In this document: positions 57,211-64,000 of the stretch, one piece after another
Position numbering within the stretch: the stretch's first letter is position 1
How the letters are laid out: the number at the start of each line of letters is the position of its first letter
Origin: Maratus speciosus
Taxonomy: Eukaryota > Arthropoda > Arachnida > Araneae > Salticidae
Assembly (NCBI GenBank): GCA_963932465.1
Contig: OZ010794.1
Coordinates: 213,789,748-213,853,747, forward strand
Direction of reading: 5' to 3'
DNA length: 64,000 nt
Translations under genes and position numbers: made by a program
Notes under the pieces: model-generated
The model's database searches: none
Told to the model about the DNA's origin: nothing
Seen by the model: the letters and a program-made list of their open reading frames with translations, nothing else

Positions 57211-57409
57211 ATGTAAAATCTATTTAGAAAAATGTACAAAACATTTTTTTTGAGTTAATATCGAATATAAGAAATAAGAAAAAAATTATTTATCAAACTT
57301 TGATCAATTTGATTTCAAAAACATATTTTTAAATAAAAATTATAGAGTCATATTAAAACATAAAAACAAATAAGAGTTCTGTATACTTTCAACAAATCAC
57401 TATTAAACA

Positions 57410-57635
57410 TATATAAATAACTTATCTGATATAATGAAATTTCTTTTATCCAGACCTGGACAAAAATTTTAACGCTCCAATTTCTATCACTGGATCAATC
57501 AAACGAAATATTTCATCTGAAACGATGAATACTTAATTCCATTTGAGTAAAAGATAAAGCTTTGCAAGGAAAAGTATTTTGAAGCGATAATTTCTCACAA
57601 GCATACTTGTTATATTGATAATTAGAGGAAGTTCT
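57410..57635 (+). repeat. backbone block Q, copy 4
   Basis: About 1.06 kb after copy 3. Contains aattttaacgctccaattt and attttgaagcgataatttct. Confidence 0.7.
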
Positions 57636-57639
57636 AGTT

Positions 57640-58318
57640 CCTTGTGTTAAATTTTTCGGGTTCGCCCTAAAAATCTGTTTCGTGATATTTCAATTCCTTA
57701 CAATATTTTTTGCGCCTTGAATGTAACGTCGATTCGTTGGACCTAATGATATTGTAAAATTTAAAACGTGTTTTTCTCGAAACTATGTATTTCAAATTTT
57801 GCAACCATTTTTCGGAAGAACTATTATACCTATTTCCATCAGTTTTTTTAAAAAGAAATCTACAGTTTTTTTATGGAATTTATACTATCGAAAAGTATAA
57901 TTTTCATTGGTTATTGTTTTTTTTTTTCAAGTCGGCAGAGGTAAAAAAAGGCAAAATAATCGCATTTTTGTTGAAAAGAAATTTTCTAATTAAATAACTG
58001 CAAAAGGTCTAGGGAACTGAATGTGTTTTTATAATTTTTCGACCAAATTTATTTCTGATGTTTCTCAACAAAGAAAAACGCCTCCCCCCCCCCCCAATTG
58101 TAAGGTTATGGCTAGCACCTTCAGGTTATTCCACGTCATAATACTCATACGGCGTATTACCCATTTTTTACATACGAAAATTTAAATACATAAATGAAAT
58201 TTCAATAACTGTAATGCAAACAGTCCAAAGTTGTATCTTGTTTCTTTGTAATAGAAATAATATCGTAAAATTTACTTGAATTATATGCCAAACTAGTGGA
58301 ACATCCCCTTAACACTTT
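57640..58318. other. unassigned
   Basis: No gene seen; a C run lies at 58084-58095. Confidence 0.3.
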
Positions 58319-58322
58319 GAGG

Positions 58323-58516
58323 GGCAGTGGAATTTATTATATCCCACTTAAGTTTAATTAAGATCTGTGCCAGAAAACTTTAATTAAGTTTTACTTTTAT
58401 AACTTTAGGGGAAAAGAGTTGAAAAAATGGTTTTCCCCTACATTGAAATAAAAATTTTCAAAATTTCCGGTGGGAATTCAGCATTATACAAACGCAATTG
58501 CTTGCCCCTTAAAGGG
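58323..58516 (-). mobile_element. TTAA MITE, family A, copy 6
   Basis: TTAA at 58319-58322 and 58517-58520. Ends cactttgaggggcag and cttgccccttaaaggg. Confidence 0.8.
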
Positions 58517-58579
58517 TTAAGATGCTGTTTAAAACATTGCTGTTCATTTATCTGTCTTTACATCCGGTTACTCTTTTAA

Positions 58580-59020
58580 TCCTTTCAGGAGCAAAGTAAT
58601 TATGTTGTTAAAATGATCGAATGGCACCGGGATATTTGAACAACTTTCTCAGAAAGTAAGTAAAATCTTTTCTTCACATACATAATACAAAGCAAAATTT
58701 AATTCGTAAATTTTGGTGCCAATGTAGCATTTGGGCATTACAGTTAAGTAGCATATCTAATATACATAGGTGCCAACCTCAAACTAATCTTCCGTAATAC
58801 TTGAGTTAATTTGACCCTGGTTTAATAGATTTCGAACCAGAATTTTTTTTAAGAAATGAAAATAAGTGCGTTCCACGTAGAAACCTGGATTTAAATAAAT
58901 AAGCATTCATGAAATAAATTTTCTGGTTTGAAATGTGGTTAACCTGGGTCAAATTAATCCAGACATTACGGAAGATTAGTGGAAGGTTCGCAGCTATGAA
59001 TATACCGGTGCTCTTCAGTG
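58580..59020 (+). mobile_element. TTAA MITE, family B, copy 5, split by family F
   Basis: Left TTAA 58576-58579, begins tcctttcaggagcaaag. The interior to about 58765 is family B. After the family F copy (about 58769-58999) a short right remnant accggtgctcttcag follows. The right TTAA is lost. Confidence 0.55.
58769..58999. mobile_element. family F relative, nested
   Basis: Inverted aatcttccgtaatacttgag and attacggaagatta arms with gtgccaacc/ggttcgcagc termini, as in 50478-50714. It also carries two inverted dots of the aacctgggtcaa phrase. Confidence 0.6.
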
Positions 59021-59181
59021 AGTAAAAGTGTTCTTTACAAATTTCTTTTGTGGAAAAGTAATATAGTCAATTTTAAAATATATTTAGAAAACTGTGAAAA
59101 ATTCGATTTAATGTTAATAATAGAAATAAAAACGTAACATATGAAAAATTATTTATACAACTATTTTTTAAACATGCTTTA

Positions 59182-59405
59182 CCCTTTGAGGGGCAAGTAA
59201 TTGTGCTTCTGAAATGTCGAATTCACACCAGAATCTTCAGAAAATTTTATTGCTAAAAAAATTAAAAAAAATAAATAAATAACATAAAGCAGTTTTGCGA
59301 CTTTTTCCACCAAAGTTAGAAAAGTAAAATTTAATAAAATTTTTCTGGTGCAAATCTTCATTAATCGTAGGTGGGATAAAATATATCCCACCGCTCCTCA
59401 AGGGG
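59182..59405 (+). mobile_element. TTAA MITE, family A, copy 7
   Basis: Left flank ttta (decayed), right TTAA 59406-59409 shared with family C. It contains a small AAAT expansion at 59260. Confidence 0.8.
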
Positions 59406-59409
59406 TTAA

Positions 59410-59615
59410 TCACTTAATTCTTACTGACGTGATATTCACGGGCTGTATCTTTTATTCGGATTGTTTGATTCCCACCAGTTCTATAAATTACTGTAATTTG
59501 CTTTATTATGATATCATTTTAAATGTCTTTAAACAAGGTGAATATTTCTTTTTTGCAAAATTACCAATAAGCAATTTGAATTTTTAAATAGTAATTTAAT
59601 GCGCCCGTTAAGGGG
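59410..59615 (-). mobile_element. TTAA MITE, family C, copy 4
   Basis: TTAA at 59406-59409 and 59616-59619. The reversed family interior gtttgattcccaccag and end taatgcgcccgttaagggg are present. It abuts family A copy 7. Confidence 0.8.
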
Positions 59616-59729
59616 TTAATCCTTTCTATTCTCTCAAAATTATTAGTTCTAAATTGCTATTAACATTTTGCTACTAATGTTTCTGTACTATAAGTTTCGT
59701 TGTATATTTCTATTACAAATGTTGTAGAA

Positions 59730-59878
59730 AAGGGGCGGACTACTGTGGCACGCCGGATACCACTAGTTTTTTAATGAAACAGCCGACTTCTTGAATCGCA
59801 GTGATTCGATGATTAGATAAGGCAATGATTACTATAAAATTTTAGTGGTGTCAAGCGTGCCACAGTTGGTCTCCCCTG
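59730..59878. mobile_element. hAT-type MITE, family U, copy 2
   Basis: Ends aggggcggactactgtggc and gccacagttggtctcccctg, with gccggataccact inside. No flanking duplication remains. Confidence 0.7.
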
Positions 59879-60433
59879 ATATACACCAACTGGCAGAAAT
59901 GTGCTATGAAGATTTCCCTATGAAGATTTTTTTAAATTGTTGACAATCAAAGCTTAATGCTGAAGTGCCAGTAGTGACAATCATTGTAGAGTCACACTCG
60001 ACAAAAAATGGAAAGAGTTGACTTATTTGTGGCAAATTAATTCAATTTTTAAATTGTTGAAATAATTGAATGTCTTCATAATTTATGAACAAATCGATTT
60101 GGAAAAAAAGTAAATGCTGTTCTTCCCCACCATTCTAAAGCAAAATTTTATTCAAAGAATTTGGTTCTATTAGGCTGTTAGGGATTAAACATAACTGGTA
60201 TAAATAATAGAAAAACACCCTATAGAGGTTTAAAAAATATATAGATGCAAGCTAAAAATCAAAAACCAATATTTTTTTTTTTTTCATAATTTGAACAAAT
60301 AACAATAAAACAAATGTAAACGAACTTATCCGAAGTAATGAAGTTTCATTGATCCAGTCATTTTTATCCAACTAAAAGTGGCAACACTCAAATTTCAATG
60401 AATGCATTTCTCAAACATGGTACTCTGTCTAAA

Positions 60434-60625
60434 CAGCGTTGCCAGTGGGCTACTTTTTTTTAAATTAAGACTTGTTGGTTAGTACCACTTTTTTGAAATG
60501 GTAAAATTCGCCTTATTTAATGACATATTGACTAAGGCAAAAACAAAGCGAATTATACCATTACAAAAAAGTGGTGCCAATCAAGGAATCTGAATTAAGA
60601 AAAAGTTACCCACCGGCAACACTGA
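60434..60625. mobile_element. hAT-type MITE, family S, copy 1
   Basis: Ends CAGCGTTGCCAGTGGGCTAC and ttacccaccggcaacactg. Flanks tgtctaaa and aatctaaa agree at 6 of 8. Confidence 0.8.
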
Positions 60626-60652
60626 ATCTAAAACGAATTACCACTCACTGAC

Positions 60653-61051
60653 AGTGTTGCTACATCTGGCGGATTTTTAGAAGTATTGACTACACGCCAG
60701 AAAATTTTGAATAGCGATTTTAATTAATTTTATTTATGGAATACTTATTATCATATACATCCTTGAGGGGCAAGAAATTATGTTTCTATAATGTCGAATT
60801 CAGACCGGAATCTGCAAAAAGATTTATTGCAAAATAAGGAAAATCAATTTTCTGACATATTTCCACCAAAGTTAGAAAACTAAAATTTAATAATTTTTTT
60901 CTGGTGCAAATCTTCATTAATCGTAGGTGGAATAAAATATATTCCACCCCCCCCCCCACCCCTCAAAGGGTTAACGCAAAAATAACAACTAAATTTGCAG
61001 GGGAGATTTGAGAATGCCCAAATAAAAAATCAGCCAGATGCGGCAACACTG
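60653..61051. mobile_element. hAT-type MITE hosting family A copy 8
   Basis: Perfect 8-bp duplication ctcactga at 60645-60652 and 61052-61059. Ends CAGTGTTGCTACATCTGGCG and agccagatgcggcaacactg. A family A element sits inside. Confidence 0.9.
60761..60970 (+). mobile_element. TTAA MITE, family A, copy 8, nested
   Basis: Right TTAA 60971-60974; left flank decayed. Contains tcattaatcgtaggtgg and a C run at 60948. Confidence 0.75.
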
Positions 61052-61181
61052 CTCACTGACGCGAAATCCAAGCGAAGTAAGAGAGTTTGATTCTTAAGAA
61101 AAAGTATTTTCAAGCGATAATATCACACGAGCACATTTGTAATACTGACAGCTAAGATAGTGTTTAATTATCACTATAGAA

Positions 61182-62309
61182 GGTTCATGGAACTATTACG
61201 AAAGAGGAAATGACATAGCCTTAAAATAATGAAGCTTTAACTGTAACCGCTTTCGCAGGAGTTTATTACCCAGAAGAAAAACTTCCACCAGTAAATTTAA
61301 GTAGAATATATCGCTATTTTTTTAACGCATTCTTAATGGAAATTTTGAATAAAAAATAATGACAAAAACTGACATTAATTTTAACTCGTGGAAGTTTACT
61401 TCCGCGTTAGTAGTCCCACCATATAGTCCAAGAGCTGTTAAGCATTTTAGGGAAGGTATTTGAGGCACCCTGAAAATTTGTGCAACACTTCTTTTGTAAT
61501 GGCTGATTACATAATCGAATGTCTGGCTCAAGGATCGTGGCCCAAAAAGTGTGCCAGACACGTGTCAAGAGCCATTTTTTTTGACTAACCAAAAAAGGTA
61601 TTTGAGGCACGCTGAGATTGAGACAGAATAATATTTATGCTTAGAAAAAAATATTTTGAAAACGACAGACACTTTAGTCGGCCCAAAAACTGTGCCAGAC
61701 ACGTGTCAAGTGCCATTTTTTGACTACCCAAAAAAAGTATTTGAGGCACGCTGAGATTGAGACAAAATAATATTTATGCTTAGAAAAAAATATTTTGAAA
61801 ATGACAGACACTTTAGTCGGCACAAAAACTGTGCCAGACACGTGTCAAGTGCCATTTTTTGTCTGGCACAGTTTTTGGGCCACGATCCTTCAGCCAGACA
61901 TTCTATTTTGTATTCAGTCATTACAAAAGAAGTGTTGCACAAATTTTCAGGGTGCCTCAAATACCTACTCAAAAATGTTCAACAACTCTCCTACTAATAT
62001 TGTGACAACGAAGACAACCTCATGTCAGTGTCACTAGAAAATTATAATACCTTTACAAACTGACACCAGTAAAAATAAGTACATTTTTTTTTACATATTT
62101 GGGAGCGAAACTTTTCACGAATAACGCGCTCAAATAAGCCGAAATTTTCCATTCAAGTGTATTGATGGAAGTTTTAACCGGCAGTAATCAGAACAATTAA
62201 TCCGATTAAAAAAACAGTCCACATCTTGTGACAACATCCTCAGTTACGTATTTCACAACTGCTAGACAATACACTATCTGTCTCCACCTTTTTATTCATA
62301 ACTCCGTTA
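61182..62309 (-). mobile_element. Mutator-like MITE, family D, copy 5, hosting a fold-back
   Basis: Ends catggaactattacgaaaga and ttattcataactccgt. Candidate duplications tagaaggtt and tagaaaggt. The halves match family D; the 560-bp fold-back described next interrupts them. Confidence 0.7.
61430..61988. mobile_element. fold-back with internal 140-bp tandem units
   Basis: Arms about 61430-61575 and about 61846-61988 are inverted (ggtatttgaggcaccctgaa, caacacttcttttgtaatg, gtctggct, aggatcgtggcccaaaaa). Between them are two tandem units starting at 61551 and 61692 and a third partial at 61831. Matching frames on both strands are arm translations, not genes. Confidence 0.8.
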
Positions 62310-62617
62310 GAAAGGTATGCAATTCAGTTAAATGCCTTTATCTGTAAATGTTAATTTAATCCTACACTGCCCAGCGATGCGTACATGAATCAAAATAATT
62401 TTTTTTTAATTTTACGCTCGCTTATTATACTGAAAGAAATATTACGTTATAGATGTCATTGTTCCTTTGAGATAAATGACGTAACGCAATTTTTACACAA
62501 CATTAGATTGACTGTAGAAAGATTGGGAATTTTACTCAAATTTTATGAAAATATTTCACACCAGAATTTTTATTTTAAATTATTAAGTTATGTATTTAAC
62601 TAGTTTCTCCCACCTCC
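62310..62617. other. unassigned
   Basis: No gene; a 72-codon frame lacks any domain. Confidence 0.3.
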
Positions 62618-62626
62618 AAAGCGTTA

Positions 62627-63051
62627 TAATTAAGCGAACAAACTTAGTGCTGGAATCAGGCGTAAATTAACATAGTCGCGCCACCTTGTGGACAGAGTGA
62701 TAATTCACATACGCGGGCTTTTAGTGTGGTGCGTATTATCTAAACCTTTAGTCGCTCATGGAAATGAAATTTGTTTGCCGCATTTATTGCAAAATAATGG
62801 CGTAGCGAGAGTGGCGTCCAGATGCACTTGACATCACGAAGTTTTCTTCGCCTTACCAAAGGCACTTCAGTTATTAATCAAGGTGACAAAAACTTTACAA
62901 TTTTAGTGGTGTGAGTAAGAAAACAGTTAGGTAGTTCCTGTAGTTCACACTCCATCCGCTACGTGGCGCATGACCTTGATTGATGTGACCTCGTTTTTAA
63001 TCTTGCGGTTATTTATCCCATTTAAGATAGGACGCTTACTTATAACGCTTT
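62627..63051 (+). mobile_element. Mutator-like MITE, family H, copy 3
   Basis: Ends caaagcgttataattaagcg and ggacgcttacttataacgcttt. Flanks tcccacctc (62618-62626) and gcccacctc (63052-63060) agree at 8 of 9. The order of internal phrases (gtagcga, gtccagatgcacttgaca, gtccgctacgtggcg) matches copy 1. Confidence 0.85.
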
Positions 63052-63121
63052 GCCCACCTCCTGTCTTTCAAATTAGTTTTATAAAGATTTTTCGGTTTCC
63101 AACCGAAATATATTCATTGGG

Positions 63122-63157
63122 TGGCGGTCAAAATGACCGCTAGCCGTCTTTCTAGTG
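63122..63157 (-). mobile_element. solo piggyBac-type terminus
   Basis: TTAA at 63158-63161. Read from it inward: cactagaaagacgg, then the 17-bp palindrome gcggtcaaaatgaccgc (63124-63140). A short CACTAGA/CCCTAGA end plus subterminal palindrome is a classic piggyBac layout. The other end was not found. Confidence 0.6.
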
Positions 63158-63161
63158 TTAA

Positions 63162-63498
63162 TGTCTATTTCTCTGGGGTTAGATAGGTGGCAAGGGCGTT
63201 CTCGAACAGTCTTAAGGGGCCTTTTTCAGTCAGAAAAATAAGTCACATTCTATCTTGTAGACTCGATACACAATAATTAAATAAATCCTTTAAAATTTCT
63301 GTTATCTTATCCTAATATGAATATTTAAAAAACTTTACAATAAGTGTAATTTAATGTTTAAGTGTATTTTTACGCGTATCTTCAAAGAAAAGCATTCGAG
63401 AAAAATACTTAATTATTTTTTTAAAAATTGCTCAATCTGCCAAAAATTTTATTTAAAATTAATAATGGATATAAAGATAATAGAAAAACGTATTTCTT
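63162..63498. other. unassigned backbone-like sequence
   Basis: The part near 63430-63490 resembles 28140-28210. No gene. Confidence 0.3.
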
Positions 63499-63520
63499 AA
63501 AAAAAAAAAAAAAAAAAAAA
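63499..63520. repeat. poly-A run
   Basis: 22 A. Confidence 0.9.
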
Positions 63521-63601
63521 TGTAATTCATAAAGATGCAAGTTAAAAAATCAAAAGCGAACTGAGCTTTTTGTTTACATTGAATGAATCACAATAAACTA
63601 A

Positions 63602-63822
63602 ATGCAAATAAACCCACCCAAAATAACAGAATTTCATTCCTCCAATCATTTTTATCTGTGCACATGTTTTAACGCCCCCAATTTCCATCACTGGATTTGC
63701 AAACAGGATATTCCATCTGAAAGGATTAGCATTCACTGACACAAAAATGCAGTGAAGTAAAAGGAATGCTTTACAAAAAATAGCATTTTCAACGATAATT
63801 TCTTACAAGAATATTTTCGACG
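63602..63822 (+). repeat. backbone block Q, copy 6
   Basis: Closest to copy 2 at 28312. A 66-codon minus frame spans it, but in the other copies the same frame is interrupted by stops. Confidence 0.75.
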
Positions 63823-64000
63823 TTTGTTTAAAAGATTTTTTTTTTTTAATAGTAACGCATTTTCCCCGTTAAACATTACTGTTTATGTGCTTTTCTTTCT
63901 CTTTTTTGTATTCGAAAGGAATATTTTTCATTGTTTAGTATAGTTAAAATAAAAAATAATCAATAAAAACTATTAAAGTATTCGTAAAAATTAAAAAAAA

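Larger units (their letters stand above)
60314..61155 (+). repeat. backbone block Q, copy 5, split by two hAT MITEs
   Basis: Removing 60434-60625 and 60653-61051, with one duplication each, restores a Q block that reads gtaaacgaacttatcc ... gtctaaaacgaattaccactcactgacgcg ... caagcgataatat. Both insertions fall within about 30 bp of each other in the original block. Confidence 0.75.

Noticed and set aside
63542..63742. 66-codon minus frame across block Q as a conserved exon
   Set aside because: The same frame has stops in the other five Q copies, and changes are not codon-periodic.

Overview
The window looks like A+T-rich, intron-poor or intergenic nuclear DNA of an animal, most likely an arthropod. 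The degenerate Tc1 transposase near 15.4-16.3 kb recalls Tc1 copies I associate with spider genomes, but that placement is inference from memory and weak. There is no operon structure, no rRNA and no convincing host protein-coding gene. Every coding remnant I recognise belongs to a DNA transposon and is broken. The window is a record of transposon activity on an old segmental duplication.

Backbone: two direct-orientation stretches, about 4.1-28.7 kb and about 48.0-64.0 kb, share a colinear series of diverged non-repeat blocks (4.1/48.0, 5.3/48.9, 17.8/49.8, 18.9/52.5, 21.0/53.2, 22.9/53.8, 23.4/54.5, 25.4/54.7, 26.2/56.4 kb). Their different lengths are explained by transposons that landed in only one copy. 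One backbone block of about 240 bp (called Q here) occurs six times, at 26.2, 28.3, 56.4, 57.4, 60.3-61.2 and 63.6 kb, which suggests further local tandem duplication.

Elements by superfamily. (1) A very large set of 200-600 bp miniature elements flanked by TTAA with termini beginning CCC/CCY (families A, B, C, J, K, L, N, N2 and others). These fit piggyBac-derived MITEs; they often abut and share one TTAA, and two have a paralogous empty site inside the window. (2) hAT elements with 8-bp target duplications: a 4.7-kb element at 12177-16854 with a decayed zinc-finger-MYM-type transposase, and small CAG...CTG MITEs. (3) Elements with 9-bp duplications that look like Mutator-type MITEs (families H and D, and 55626-55882). 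(4) Tc1/mariner/pogo group: a 2.2-kb Tigger/pogo element with a broken transposase (44090-46256), three non-coding Tigger-like elements, a mariner-like element (36100-38378), a broken Tc1 transposase, and an almost complete palindrome with about 420-bp arms (40863-42011). (5) A 2.3-kb non-autonomous Helitron built of about seven 300-bp internal repeats (30344-32621). (6) tRNA-derived SINEs at 21.4-22.3 kb and 27.6 kb, and a SINE/LINE tail at 31.3 kb.

Nesting is the main theme. The deepest example is mariner > hAT > Mutator-like > fold-back at 36.1-38.4 kb. The most unusual cross-family signal is a CTCF-core-like motif (AGRKGGCGC) that appears in at least four unrelated repeat families, including two tandem arrays. 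All family letters are local names. Boundaries without a stated target-site duplication are approximate.
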